From Siphonodentalium dalli (taxonomy: Eukaryota; Mollusca; Scaphopoda; Gadilida; Siphonodentaliidae): a DNA stretch of 64,000 bases. Shown here piece after piece: positions 36,095 to 48,030 of the stretch (the stretch's first letter is position 1; each line of letters opens with the position of its first letter). Location of the stretch: NCBI GenBank assembly GCA_032622095.1, contig CP136061.1, forward strand, positions 83,178,324 through 83,242,323, in the 5' to 3' direction. The notes below the pieces were generated by a model that worked only from the letters and a program-made list of their open reading frames with translations, was not told the DNA's origin and made no database searches. Position numbers and translations under genes: made by a program.

Positions 36095-36383
36095 AAATAA
36101 ACGTTAATTTTACTCATTATCGCTTATAACTATGGAATAAAACAATACAACCAATAAATATGGGAACAGCCTAATGCTCTATATCGCTATATGGTATCAC
36201 CCGAATGGTCTGTTATAAACATATATAATAGACAAATAAACGGGCCCAATAAAATTTTCGAAATAAAATCAATATTTTAATTGATAAAAGCCTATCCGGA
36301 CAGGGGTCTTCAGTTCATATTTATTATTTTATATGCACGCAACTATTTCAAATTTTTCATTTAAAGAGATAATCCATCTTTAA
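36095..36383. mobile_element. MITE family A copy A4, right half
   Basis: Resumes the family consensus at 'aaataaacgttaatt' and ends 'gataatccatctttaa'. Together with 31127-31349 it makes about 512 bp, close to the 528-bp full length. Confidence 0.85.
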
Positions 36384-36877
36384 ATAACAAATTTGAAATA
36401 GCTGCGTGGGTATAAAATAATATATATGAATTGAAGACACCTGTCCGGAAAGGCTTCTATCATTTAATATTGATTTTATTTCTAATATTTTATTATGAAA
36501 TGAGTAATTGGGACACTTTAATTGTCCATTTTTAGAACAGATCATCCGGCGATACCATATAGCGATAGAGAGCATTCCTATAGCTACAGCTACGTACCGA
36601 ACTTCCAATGTCTCAGATTGATTGATTGTATTGTTTTATGCCATAGCTATAAGCGATAATGAGTCTAATTTATGTTTATTGTGACAAAAGTACGCAATAA
36701 ATTGTTTGGTATCTGTCAATAACCACTATTGTTCGTTAGCTAAACAATCACACCTTTTTAGACCAGAAAATATTCGAAATAAAATCAATATGAATAGATA
36801 GCATTTCGGATTCAGATCTAATATTTTACCCCTGCAACTATAGAATACATGTTTAAAAAGAGATAATACACCTTTAA
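36384..36877. mobile_element. MITE family A copy A6, diverged, left tip missing
   Basis: Directly abuts A4 with loss of the first roughly 20 bp, then follows the family to 'gataatacacctttaa'. It is more diverged than the other copies. Confidence 0.75.
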
Positions 36878-36993
36878 ATACATATGCCTATGTTGAGAGT
36901 TATTCAGTTTTAATTGCAGTTACAATGAAATTCAGTAGAGTAGTATAAATTTATGTTGGCAATATTGGCTGCCATCTTAAAATTATTGGTCTT

Positions 36994-37065
36994 TGATTCA
37001 TATCTAATAATTTATACCCCGGTAACTATATAATACATGTTTACAAAGAGATAATCCACCTTTAA
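36994..37065. mobile_element. MITE family A copy A7, right-end fragment
   Basis: Only the last roughly 70 bp ('ataccccggtaactatataa' to 'ccacctttaa') are present. Confidence 0.75.
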
Positions 37066-37399
37066 ATAATTGGGCCATGCGCTGATTAAAACAACACTGC
37101 AAACAATTGGTTGATACAAATTAAACTTTTGGTTGTTAAACTATAAATGTCATGAGTTTTTTATTGTCAAATTCTTGTGCTTTATTTTTTTCTGTGACAT
37201 AAACAACACTGATAGATCGGGTGGCAGAAAGACAACAGAGCTGCACACAAGAAGAAAATGTTAACCTGAAATAAAAAATAAAAAAATAGACATCTTCATA
37301 GTTATAGATACGTGTTTACGACGACAAAATACAAATATAGTTCCAAATGAATACTACAATTGGCTTACAATATTCACTAGATCTGCAGTTCATACATAG

Positions 37400-37562
37400 A
37401 TAGAACCGCATGAGTGTCTGGATTTTGACGAAATTATCGCACGAGATTTGTTGGCGGAGCGATACATCCGAGGGCGGGACGCAGTCCCGCACGAGAGGTA
37501 TCGCGTTCCGCCAACAAATCGAGTGCGATAATTCGTCAAAATCCAGACTCATGCGGTTCTAT
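37400..37562. mobile_element. 163-bp foldback element
   Basis: The sequence from 'atagaaccgcatgag' folds back on 'ctcatgcggttctat' with a nearly perfect stem ('ctggattttgacgaa', 'tcgcac', 'gatttgttggcgga'). The tip contains 'gcgggacgcagtcccgc'. GC content is higher than the surroundings. Frames on both strands are mirror artefacts. Confidence 0.8.
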
Positions 37563-37890
37563 TTTTATTACATATCTCCGTATCATAGTAAGTTGACTCA
37601 CAATCGTACATCTCCGGTACAGAACATGTTAATTTAATTAAGTTTTAACACTGAATGAAATAGTTCCGTCGACAGATTGCACTATAGTGCTATTCTGAGA
37701 ATTATCACACGCCTGGAAACTCGTGCGATCATGCGAATTACGTTGATAGATATGTAATAAAATGTCATATTGTTATTGGATAATTTTCCCGATACTTATT
37801 TCGCTAATAACAGGGCTGGAAACCTAGGTAAAATTTCTTCGGAAATGGCGGTAATATACGGCAGCGTAGAACCGCCACACCACTTTATTT

Positions 37891-38052
37891 ACTATCTGGA
37901 TTAATCAACTTACTATCTTGATTAATCAACTTAGCTATCTTGATTAATCAACACAGCTATTTTGATTAATTAACTTACATGTAGCTATCTTGAATACTCA
38001 ACTTAGATAGCTTGATTAATTAACAGAGCTAGCTTGGTTAATCAACTTAACA
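37891..38052. repeat. minisatellite, unit about 21 bp 'ctatcttgattaatcaactta'
   Basis: About eight imperfect copies in tandem. The word is partly self-complementary (ttgattaatcaa). Possibly related degenerate words occur at 44600-44720. Confidence 0.75.
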
Positions 38053-38639
38053 ATCTGCCTATATGGGCTCGTGAAATAGTAACGGCATGCTGTATATGTG
38101 GTATGTCGATTCTAGTTCAAATGGCCGCTAATCAACCACTAGCACACGTCACTTACTATTGGGGGAGCAATCTGAGAATAGCAGTGTTAACGCGAAAAAC
38201 GAAATCGTGAATTGAACGCTCGATTCAGACATCCAATACAATGTGTAATGTATGAGGACGAGCTGCAAGTTTGACCAGTAATTGCATGTTGCATAAATTT
38301 TGTGAAATGTCTATTCTGCTCAATTAGCCACAACTCCACCCATCCGCCCAATAAGGTAACCAGATTTCAGTTAATTGAAAGTTTGTTGTGTACGAAGTAA
38401 TGTTACGGATGGCAGATTAGCCGGAATGCGAAAATATAAAGTGTAGTCGAATAATGTTTGCATTTTTCAAGCAAATGTATCAAATAAATGTTATATTATA
38501 TGTATGCTATTCCTATAATACTCATTTAAGTTATTGCTTAGTCACTTGTAATTGAGTGGCTTTAGTTTACGCCCCGTATCAACATAGTTTTTTACACTAT
38601 CATCTGTGTCACGGAGTTGCCCAACCCATATCCTTTAAT

Positions 38640-38827
38640 TAATTTGATTACGTCCAGCCATACATTAAATTCATATAAAATTATTAACTTTGATTTCAAG
38701 ATAACCTATTAACTTGAACGTTCAAAGAATACATCTTCGACTCAAATTACTTATTTTATATATATTATCGAAATTAGATCGTTATTATTACCCGGAATTT
38801 ATTGAAAATGGCGTACAGTACCCCTTT
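38640..38827. mobile_element. MITE family B, partial diverged copy
   Basis: The reverse complement from 38827 reads CTAAAGGGGTACTGTAC and follows copy B1 through 'tcaataaatt' and 'gatctaat' for about 190 bp. The other end was not located. Confidence 0.65.
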
Positions 38828-38944
38828 AGTGAGATTTTGGCATTATAATTTAAAGCCTCGACAGATGGTGAGCGAAGTTTCTTGAACACTTGTATCACCA
38901 CAACAGTCATTACGCGCGCTGCGTGTATACTAATGTAGAGATTC

Positions 38945-39415
38945 TTGTTTCGCCTGGGCGCATGGGGGTTTTATTTAGAATTTTATAGAATGGGAATGTT
39001 TGGGAGGATTAAAACTTGTACTCTGCGGGCCGGAGTCGAGTCCGGTAAAAGTTGTAGTTGGGAATTTAAATTTCGTTTATTGTCGTTAACGTTATGTCAA
39101 TAATGTTTATTTTTGGTTTGTGATAAGCTATGTCAATTACAAATAAAAGAAATGAAAAAGATAATTTGTATGTCTTATATTTCAACTTTTATAGACATGT
39201 TTCGTGCTGCAGCCCACTGATGGTTGTGTTCGGAGATGGCCGAGTCGGCCGCCGGTTCGTTAATTAGATGCTGGTTGTTATTGTTATTTTAACTTAATTC
39301 TGAGTTGTCATTCTCGAAACCAATATATTTTATATTCTATAATTACAATCATGGGTATATAATATATTATCTTGAGCGCGTTACCATTTCTGACATTGAT
39401 TTTCTTGTATTTATA
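38945..39415. repeat. long direct repeat, first copy (second at 41155-41590)
   Basis: Shared blocks include 'tagaatgggaat', 'tttggtttgtgataa', 'gcagcccactg' and 'gagcgcgttaccatttctga'. Identity is interrupted by indels. A short part ('gttaccatttctga') recurs near 35105. No ends or coding content identified. Confidence 0.65.
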
Positions 39416-39775
39416 TGTGGACGAGATTTATAGTGAGCTAGCAATATTGATACATAGTTAATTTGGTCGAGTGATTTATACATGGTAAGAAAACTAACCT
39501 CGATGTGAGATATCTTGCCGCCATAGTTTTTTTTTAGTAAATGAGACGTAAGTTCCAGGTCCTGATTACTATTAATGCGACGCTTGACAATATTCGCGTA
39601 TATGGACAGATTCACCACAACATGGTGGATCGAACGTCCGGTTGGACTTTTGCGATTCCATGATCACGATCCGCCATAAGAATAAACTTGTACCACATGA
39701 AGTTAAGGAATTCGTGCTCCATCAAACGACAATGAATCCCATATTGCACTGCATGTACTATTTCGTTATACTCAC

Positions 39776-39873
39776 ATGCTGCGGTGCTCCTGGGTGAGAT
39801 TCGTTCCACATAAAAACTGCGTACTGTAGAAAGTTCAGCACACCTGATACCATGGCACACACGCCATACAGAG
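39776..39873 (-). CDS. SLC43-like transporter, exon E
   Basis: On the minus strand, acceptor 'acagtatttctcag' precedes 39873 and donor 'cagcat|gtgagt' follows 39776. Two bases complete a codon, then 32 codons read 'LYGVCAMVSGVLNFLQYAVF' and 'MWNESHPGAPQH'. This corresponds to the transmembrane helix that follows the conserved 'FPxxHFGTL' motif in SLC43 amino-acid transporters. It comes about 5.2 kb downstream of exon C on the gene strand. The small exon that should carry the 'FP..HFG' motif was not found between them, and exon C's end phase does not join directly. The terminal exon(s) further left were not recognised. Confidence 0.6.
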
Positions 39874-40868
39874 CTGAGAAATACTGTATTGGAAAGCTGA
39901 AAGAGGAATATTCCAACATTGAAGGTTATATTGCATATGACTTTTATGCGCGTCCAGATATGTCAGATATGAAATTATATCACATATATAACAGACGGTG
40001 TTATTCATGGTATTACTGTACATGTAAATGTTATATTATATGTATGTTATGCTTGCACCTGTCCACTGAGGTGTTATTGCAATACAATCATGTATCTTGT
40101 ATATTGCATGATTGGACTGGAATTGGCACATGACAAGTGTGTATAGGACTATGCCCTCTCACTCGAAAATTGACAAGCGCAAAAATAATTGCATCAAATC
40201 TCCTGCGCGTTTCGTAATGAGAAATATACATTGCCGGACAGCCAGTATTAGTCCAAGACACATGTCGTTTCGGTCGATAGCAGTATATTGTTGTTGGGGT
40301 ATATTCAAACTAGTGGGACAAAGACGCATACCAATTTAAGTAATTAATTAAATATTATATGTCTAAACGCCAGTAAAACCCCTGTCACACTCAGGCCGGC
40401 GCTCTCACTGCGCTGCAAAAGTACCAGCATATGAGTAACACGCAGGAGGAGCGCCGAAAACTGTCGAAAATTGTCAAACTTTTAAAACAAAGTATGCTCC
40501 TATTGCGTTCCTACTTTGTCAAGCCTCACGCTCTTAGTGCGTTCAAGTCGCTGTCATTGTGATGCTAGTACGTTCACAATAAGTTCGCAAAACGTTCTCT
40601 GCGCGGGCGCGGAGAGTATAGATAGCGCCTCCTGCGTTCTCCGGTCATGTCAGTTTTTATGTTGTGGGGAAAATACCCAACACTCCGCAATAGATTAGCT
40701 GTCCGATTAAACTACTGTCACACCCCGCTGCGATCAGGCCGGCGCTTGCATTGCGCTGAAACATAATCAAAGCGCCAAGCAAAGCGCAGTAAGGTATCCA
40801 AGAACGTATTGGTGACGCAGTTGACACTGGCTAGGACGGGAGAGAGTCTCCGTGATCGCCAGAGCGCC

Positions 40869-40900
40869 GCGCTTGTTTTGTGCATGCACAAAACAAGCGC
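40869..40900. repeat. 32-bp perfect palindrome in F element
   Basis: GCGCTTGTTTTGTGCA followed by its exact complement TGCACAAAACAAGCGC. The same palindrome, with one mismatch, is at 42221-42252 in the opposite arm. Confidence 0.9.
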
Positions 40901-41154
40901 AGAGGTTCGGCGTTCTGACCAGGCGTAGTACCGTCGCCATGACAACGCAAAGCGTACTAACAACACAATGACAACGACTTGAAGAGCGTTTACGGCGTGG
41001 AGGAAACGCAGTGAGAGCGCGCGAGAGCGTGAAAATTGACGTGACAAAGCAGGAACGCAATGGGTCGTACAAAGAGCGCGACGAAAACGTGATAAGCGGG
41101 ATAGGAGCATAGCTTGTCACGCGCGCCGCATGTATAACTGGTGGGGGAGTTTCT

Positions 41155-41590
41155 CGTTTCGCGTGCAGGCTGACATTATCAATGGGTATTTTATTAGTTT
41201 TATATATAGAATGGGAATTTTTGCGATGATTAAAAGTCAAACTGCAAGCTGGAGGCCGAGTCCCATATAAGGTGCATGTAGTTGGGGAAATTCACTTTCG
41301 TTTATTTTGTTAATCAACGTTGATTAATGTTGCTTTTTGGTTTGTGATAAACTATATGTCAATTACAAATAAAATAAATTTCTGCAGCCCACTGGGGGTT
41401 GTGGTCGGAATCGGTCGAGTCGGCACCGGTTCGTTAATTAGGTGCTGGTTGTTATTGTTATTTAACGGAATTCTGAGTTGGTCATTCGCAAAACCAATAT
41501 ATTTTATATTTTACAATTACATTGTTGGGTTTATAATATATGATCTTGAGCGCGTTACCATTTCTGACATTGGTTCTCTTGTTTTAACAG
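41155..41590. repeat. long direct repeat, second copy (first at 38945-39415)
   Basis: Diverged copy containing 'gcagcccactgg', 'cggttcgttaattag' and 'gagcgcgttaccatttctga'. It is located inside the F element. Confidence 0.65.
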
Positions 41591-41689
41591 ATTGAAAATT
41601 TCTGACAATTTTCCGCGCTTCCACTGTGCGTTACTCGTATTTTGATACTTTTTCAACTCAAACCAAACGCCAGCCTGATCGCAAAGACA

Positions 41690-41805
41690 CACGCAATACA
41701 ACTATATAATTCAGACATAACATATATCTACCAAAGACACACGCAATACAACTATATAATTCAAACATAACAGATACCCACCAAAGACACACGCAATACA
41801 ACAGT
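41690..41805. repeat. 50-bp tandem repeat, about 2.4 copies
   Basis: Unit begins 'caaagacacacgcaatacaa' and ends with a 'cataaca' word; the copies differ at a few positions. Confidence 0.8.
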
Positions 41806-42814
41806 TGGTGTGAGCAGACCGCATTTCGAAGTGGGATCGTACTGTAAACCTGCTGTAAACGCCGGAAGAACGCCATGTATAACGCTTGGGCGTAAAGCGA
41901 GCGCCAGAGTCGCAGTGGCAGCACAATGTGGACGTTCTATGAGCGGGAACCAGTCCATAACACCCCATGACAGCGCAGAAAGAGCGCAATAAGTTTTGGA
42001 CAGAGCCTCATTGAGCGTATTAAGGACGGGAAAGGCACGTAGTGAGAATTTGATTAAGCTTACTGTAGTCGCAAAAGACAAGATTAATTCCTTGCTGCGA
42101 CCACGAGAAGCTAATATGCGCTTTTGCTACGTCCACATAACGCTCACGTCGCTCGCTTGGCGCTTTGCTTTGCGCTGTCACGGCGACAGTACTACGTCCT
42201 GGTCAGAACGCCGAGCCTCTGCGCTTGTTTTGTGCATGCATAAAACAAGCGCGGCGCTCTGGCACCTATGGGCGACCATGGAGATCCTCGCCCGTTGTAG
42301 CCAGTGTCCACTGCGTCACCAATCGGTTCTTGGAGACCTTAGTGCGTTTAGGTGGGCGCTTTGATACTTTTGCAGCGCAATAAGAGCGCCGGCCTGAGTG
42401 TGACAGGGGCTTTACCGTATGGTCACAGACACAATTTCGGAGGAAATGCATTGTGATGATTCAATATAATGGTAGATCCGTTCTTTGTCAATATTCGAGC
42501 CCATGGTCAGACTGATATGCTTCCCAACTCTCGATGGAAGGGATTCTTTTTAAGGATGTCACCGTAGCTGAGGTGGTTAAATGTCGTAGATAACATTATC
42601 ACAGTCTGTGCCAGACGAGGTCGGCGATGGTACGACCACAACATGACCGGAAATCAGGACAGATTTTCCAGCTTGATGTGACTTAAGGGACTTCTCAATT
42701 TGCCATTCCGATCGATTCATGCCCCTTTTGATAAGAATGAGAATTTGTTCATGCTCACTGAGTTAAGCAGAAAATATTACGCAACGAACACTCACACTGA
42801 GTCCTTGTCTCCAT

Positions 42815-43790
42815 AAGTCTGATGTATATCATAATGACCAAATGTGTAGGAAATTCAGCGGAGAAAATTATTGTTTCTTGGAACACTGATTAACTTACCA
42901 CGGAATCACAGAGCCGCTCTCGATGTATTCCTATTCAATTATCACGGTAATCGAATATACGGTCGCCCGATGACAGGATTTCTAAAAGATATATCTGATA
43001 CTCTCCATGAATTCAACTTACACCATTATCTTCCATCTTTTAGGTAAACGGGTTTCTTCCCTACCCAGTCCACTTGGAAGAAAATTGTCAGAGATTGTCT
43101 CTCTGCTCACTACTCACGTGAAGTGAGTCAGCGTGGTCAGAGAGACGATTCTCTATATTTTCTCTTCAAGGTAAAACCCGACAACCAGTCACTGTGGAAA
43201 CTTTGGCAGCTCTCTCGAGAAGAACCTGAGTATTTTCCAATTTGTATCAAGATGGCCAATATTTTGACCAAAACCACGTATGACAATGACGCTCAATGCA
43301 ATCGCTGCAACCAAACATATTCAAATCTCTTGTTTCATAGATATATCGAGTGTACATCTGAGTTTGCACAGATGGTACGGAACACATTTTGGTATTCACT
43401 GATTGACATATTTGGAATTGAAACTTTTACCTTTCTTGACAGCATGAATAGCGATACATTCCTTGCGTTTTGCCTAGGCGGGTGTATCTCAATGCAATTT
43501 GAACTGATTTGTGATAAATATCGTCTTTTCAAGCGATGTGTGAGGTTTATTTTCATCCTGTGTTCTGACTAAGTGTTATGATGAAGACATCATATCGGAT
43601 ACTTCACTATATATGTCTTAAACATCTTGTCTTGCAGTATATCATTCCCACAATGAATTTCTCAAGTTAAATTATATTGCATGTGTATATATGTCTTCAT
43701 GTAACTTTTGTATATATATATATTGTACCATAATGGTCTCCATATTTGGAGGAATAAAGTCTGATGTATATCATAATGACCAAATGTGTA
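42815..43790 (+). mobile_element. 5'-truncated LINE 3' end between 34-bp direct repeats
   Basis: The 34-bp sequence starting 'aagtctgatgtatatcataa' occurs at 42815-42848 and again at 43757-43790, flanking about 908 bp that end in 'ggaggaataaa'. The interior encodes the C-terminal end of a LINE ORF in broken frames: 'FLGTLINLPRNHRAALDVFL' near 42875-42935, then an open piece at 43123-43572 with 'CNRCNQTYSNLLFHRYIEC' (C-x2-C-x9-H-x4-C). This is the zinc-knuckle-like motif common after the RT domain in several LINE clades. Direct repeats of this kind are target-site duplications from LINE integration. The copy lies in the intron between SLC43-like exons C and E. Confidence 0.75.
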
Positions 43791-43893
43791 ACTATTTCCA
43801 CTGACATTTGAAGGCAAGGAACTATTGCACTGTGGACTTTGGTTGTCAAGTGTTATGCTAAGCTACTTGTTATACTAAGAAATTTATTCATAG

Positions 43894-44050
43894 AAGGATT
43901 AACTGTCATGTGGACTGTTTTTATGGAGATGTAACCGTGAGGTAAGTGGTCATAACTTGTGTAAAATCCGAATGGTTTTACATACAAGTTATGACCACTT
44001 ACCTCACGGTTACATCTCCATAAAAACAGTCCACATGACAGTCAATCCTT
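43894..44050. mobile_element. 157-bp foldback MITE
   Basis: 'aaggattaactgtcatgtgg' is mirrored by 'ccacatgacagtcaatcctt'. The stem continues almost perfectly through 'gagatgtaaccgtgaggtaa' to a short loop around 43970. Confidence 0.85.
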
Positions 44051-45109
44051 ATATTTATATACATTTAGCGAAAAAGCCACTTTTGTAAATGTATTTAAAT
44101 CGAAAAGTGTATCGTGACAAAACCATCCCAAAATATCCCACAGCACCCTTGGCAAAAGTTAACAGCAACAATTGAAACCCGACGATTTATTAAGTCAATC
44201 CTGCGCGAATCCAAATGCGCCCAAAACATTACGCGTTCGTCTTTCCAAACCCAAATGACGTATCGATGTTGTTATGAGCTGACGTATCGATGTTGTTATG
44301 AGCTGTTGCGCATTCACCGAGAAATAATTGCAACTAGCCACGTGAGCGCCGACCAATCAGAATGTTGGATTTAGTGATGACAACACTTAGTATGTAAATA
44401 TATAACGGTGGACCGGACCGCTTTGGACCAGTCAATGCATGAGAGCGGACTGCATAGGATTGTACCGGACACGTCTGGCCAACCTTTGTATCTCTCTAAT
44501 TTGAAGCACACTGGATAAATTCACGGTTGACATTGTCATGTTACAATGTGAAAAATACCAAGTTTGAACGTCAACATATAACGTAAACAAATACCAGACT
44601 AAATACCTATCTTGTATACGCAAAGTAGCTATCTTGTATGTAGAACTTTTCTATATTGTTTGTACAACTTAGCTTGTATATCCACTTTAGATGTTATGTA
44701 TATACGTCTTCGCTATACTGTATACATCTCAGCTGCATAGTATATATAGTTTAGCTATATTAGGATTGTGTATGCATGTGGCACTCGCTTGTACATAGCA
44801 AAGATAATTGGAACCTAATACATGTAGACCGTATTTCGTTCTACAAACTGTCTCAGTAACGGTAACAATGTAAAGTGGGTTTATTGCGATGGACGAACCA
44901 CTTGGTTCTTCGTTGGAATGGTGTGGAATCTAACCAGATGCTTTGAACCAATGGGTGCTACATGCAGGTCTACAAAGCAACACATTAGAAAGTAGAATAT
45001 ATAATACGTCTCAATAACAGAACCAAATGTAGATTGTCACCAAAACATACGTGGCTGCAATGATTGAAATAGAACTATTCAACAAGAGTCAGTAATGAAT
45101 AATACTCAC

Positions 45110-45293
45110 ACTTGTATTATGTAAGCCGCTGCCATGGTATATAGGATGGATCTGTACATGGCGACCAGTATGAATGTTATGTATATCAGCTCCTCCATTG
45201 GTATGATAATAACCACGGACATGAGTGTGGCCAGGATGCATGTCACCGCCAACGGTAGCACGGATGGTTTCAGCTGTTTATCATATTCACTGG
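45110..45293 (-). CDS. SLC43-like transporter, exon C
   Basis: Minus-strand acceptor 'gcttctttccacag' before 45293; donor 'caagt|gtgagt' after 45110 (a donor two bases earlier in the exon is possible). The exon reads 'ASEYDKQLKPSVLPLAV', then a hydrophobic helix 'LATLMSVVIIIP', then 'LIYITFILVAMYRSILYTMA'. The 'xxYxTFxLxxxxRxxxxxxxAxY' pattern is the penultimate conserved helix of SLC43 (LAT3/LAT4-type) facilitators of large neutral amino acids at the plasma membrane, and normally precedes 'FPxxHFG'. Its first two bases join in phase with exon B. Confidence 0.75.
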
Positions 45294-45913
45294 CTGTGGA
45301 AAGAAGCATGGATTTGTTTTGTCCGAGATGTTAAATATCAAATTTGCAACCATGGACAAGCCCAAACCAATTTTCAATAATTGTGAAAATCTATTTGAAA
45401 TCCTTGTATAGCGCCGATAATACGAAGGATGTTTCAATTTATCGAACGCTTAGATGTTCAATAATCTACGTTCACTCAGACTGATTCATATCTAAGTTTA
45501 AAATCCTTACAACATGAACACTTGTTCGAAACTTGAACAACCATGAACTAGTGTTTCTTCAACCATTCTTTTTAAATTCGCGCATATATTTGAGGGGATT
45601 TGGGGGTGTTCCAATCCCTCTGTATGGCATGCATGTATGGTCCAATCATAGCATATATTTTGACGATCATGTGTCGACTTCTGAACGAGACAATTTCACC
45701 AGGTTTTGGTGAGGCTTGTGTATGGCATCCAAAATATCCAAGGATAGCGTACGATCATGCCTTGTTGTAGAATAGCGATAAACGTTAAGGATCATTGTTG
45801 ATTATATATAAGTTTCATGCTTGTTTTGAAACATAATCTGGATTCCATTGTGACCCATTTTTATTAAAATTGAGACCATGTGTTGTATATATATGGACTC
45901 GCATTTAACTCAC

Positions 45914-46021
45914 CGTGATTCTTGTGAAGTCGTATTTGCCAGTCATACAGCATCCCTGATAATACCGCGAAGAGAATTCCGGACATCAAGGTATAGAACC
46001 CGACGTCGGTGAAATAGCTGA
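45914..46021 (-). CDS. SLC43-like transporter, exon B
   Basis: Minus-strand acceptor 'atgatttcttcttttcag' before 46021; donor 'cacg|gtgagt' after 45914. The 108-nt exon gives 'SYFTDVGFYTLMSGILFAVL' and 'SGMLYDWQIRLHKNHG'. It matches the SLC43 segment with a 'xxVGxxQxxxGxxxxxxxGxxxDWxI' pattern: one membrane helix and the cytoplasmic 'DW' turn. Phases join exon A (ends with one base) and exon C (starts with two bases) exactly. Confidence 0.8.
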
Positions 46022-46641
46022 CTGAAAAGAAGAAATCATAAATATTATGGTTTATAAGTAGGAGTCCCAAACGAAGATCAAGCAACATTAATCTAATACT
46101 AAATATACATTGACGAGAATTTTTATTAGGAAATTTCAGATAATTATCTGAATATTTCCCACCAATGAATATGAATAATTTTGCTTTTATCAGTTGTTTT
46201 AGTCTGCCGTCTACTTTTGTCAACTGAACATCTCCCCAGATGAATAATATACCATTCCAATGTGTATGTATATAACTGAATGGGAAAATCTATTCAGTTT
46301 AGAAAGGGTTTATGACAGAAAGGTTGTTCACTTATACCAAACTTTGAGTCAGAAAGCTTTTCTTCCAATATTTTTCAATGCAATGGGGCTGAACATATTG
46401 CTATTTTAGATAGTTATGCTTTCGTTGTTACAAAGGTATGTTATTATATTCTAAAGAAATATATGTGAATATGTTTGGTTGTAATAATAACGCAACCATG
46501 CCTTCCAACATTTCATAGAAATGCTGTTGTTGTTGCTCACCGTTATCGTGATATTGTTGAGCCGGCGGTTGATGGATCACATTAAACTTATCGCCATAAT
46601 TTTGGGCCAGATGTTGAGGATTGTTGAAGGATTACACTAAC

Positions 46642-46821
46642 CTTGATCATGGTCGTTGTTGAGCCTGTGGTTGAGGAGAGGGTTGATTGTTCCCATGAAA
46701 TACAAATAGCGGAATTCTAAAAGGAAATGCCAGATGACATGGAAGATGAACTCTCCTGAGCAAAGGCACATTCTGAGCGTCCGTTTTAACTCCGGTTTGT
46801 TTTTTTCTGGCCGCTCTTTAC
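46642..46821 (-). CDS. SLC43-like transporter, exon A
   Basis: Minus-strand acceptor 'cgacagtatctttccag' before 46821; donor 'gatcaag|gttagt' after 46642. After two bases the exon encodes a charged loop 'KERPEKNKPELKR', then 'TLRMCLCSGEFIFHVIWHFL', then 'LEFRYLYFMGTINPLL' and a His/Asn-rich end. The 'LxxxLCSxxFxxxxxxxxxxxLRxxxYMxxxN' pattern is diagnostic of SLC43 after the large central loop. It ends in phase 1, matching exon B. Confidence 0.8.
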
Positions 46822-48030
46822 CTGGAAAGATACTGTCGAACTTCGAGTTATGTTGATCCTCTGGAAAAAGAATATAATAAAATCTGTTTGTAGAAATATT
46901 TGTCGACTACTGTGTTATAGTGTTAACAATCATTGGGTTGCAAACCTCATATATGGCTATGGTCGAACATTTTTTGACTGGAAACTAATGAGTTCCAAAT
47001 GTTGTCGAAAATTGGAAAACCGAAACAATGGTCCATTAAACCATTTTACAAACAATGGTTGAGGAGTAGACCTACGTTTTGCATAAATCCAGCCAACAAT
47101 GGCAGAAGATTTTCAAGAAAGAATTAAAAATTATTGGTTGTTAAAACATTTGAGAGGTTGACATTATTTTCTTCATGGTCGTTTTCGGTACCAAGAATTG
47201 CTACAATAATTAATAATTACACACAACACTCCAATCACAATATAATTGTCTTTGCGCTATAAGATGAGGTTTGATTTGTGTCATAATGTTGAGTTTTATT
47301 AGCACAATATAGCGTCATCCTTCCATATATTATAATGGAGACTAAATCAGTCACACACATTCCAGCACACCCAATATAAACAATGTTGATATGCAGTTTG
47401 GTACACTAAAGCAGAGAGTAATCAACTGTAATTAGGTCCCATGTTAAGATACATATGTGGTCAGCTTCAAATTGTTTTCAAACTATGACCCGGAACTCAT
47501 TTCAGCCTAATTGGTCATTGATCAACTGGCATGACATTCTCAAATATAGACAATTATGTATGAGTAGTTGCCTTTTCTAAACGAAAATAATCAGTTAATT
47601 TCACACATAAAGAATAATTAAATCTCCTGTAATCATCTTCAGATATGGTATCACAGATATATGAATTGAACTTTTGAAAACAATCTATCTTACAAAATGA
47701 GATTATGATATCCAATGGTTCTATGATTCTTAAATATTGTGTAACATTAATCGCTTGTACCAAATTTCACAAAGACACGCATGTCAGCTTTTATCAAAAT
47801 CCATTTTGAAATACCAGTACATTTTTGAAAAACGTGCGTCAGACTCTTAAATGAAAATCAATAGCTTAACCATAGGAATGTTCAAGTGTGGCCTGCTAAT
47901 ATGGTCACTGACACCAAGCGACATTGGGAATTAAAAGATCTATTGAGAAATGTTTTGAAAACTGTACATGCCTTCTGTATGTCATATCACAAATGAAGTA
48001 CTTAGACTAGTTGCAATGTGTCAGTGGCGG
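46822..48030. other. intron of SLC43-like gene, nothing recognised
   Basis: AT-rich, with small open frames that lack splice context or homology. The only other feature of this intron is the SINE just to the right. Confidence 0.4.

Larger units (their letters stand above)
40379..42409. mobile_element. F element: 2.0-kb GC-rich composite with CCCCTGTCACACTCAGG ends
   Basis: Left end CCCCTGTCACACTCAGGCCG at 40379 is mirrored at 42409; both then continue 'gcgct' and 'gcgctgcaaaagta'. A second left-type end ('ctgtcacaccccgctgcgatc') at about 40716 shows that another family member is nested inside. The interior also contains the second copy of the 38945 repeat (41155-41590) and a 50-bp tandem repeat (41690-41805). 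No transposase recognised; open frames in the GC-rich arms have no family resemblance. It lies in the SLC43-like gene's intron. Confidence 0.7.

Noticed and set aside
39360-39860. Two overlapping minus-strand frames left of SLC43-like exon E
   Set aside because: The right one is the shifted frame of exon E and its intron. The left one is open but without recognisable domains, and part of it falls in a repeated segment. Not strong enough to call the terminal exon.
40718-42383. Overlapping frames of 90-157 codons in GC-rich DNA
   Set aside because: They lie in the arms of the F element, occur on both strands in mirrored form and have compositional, not protein-like, sequence.
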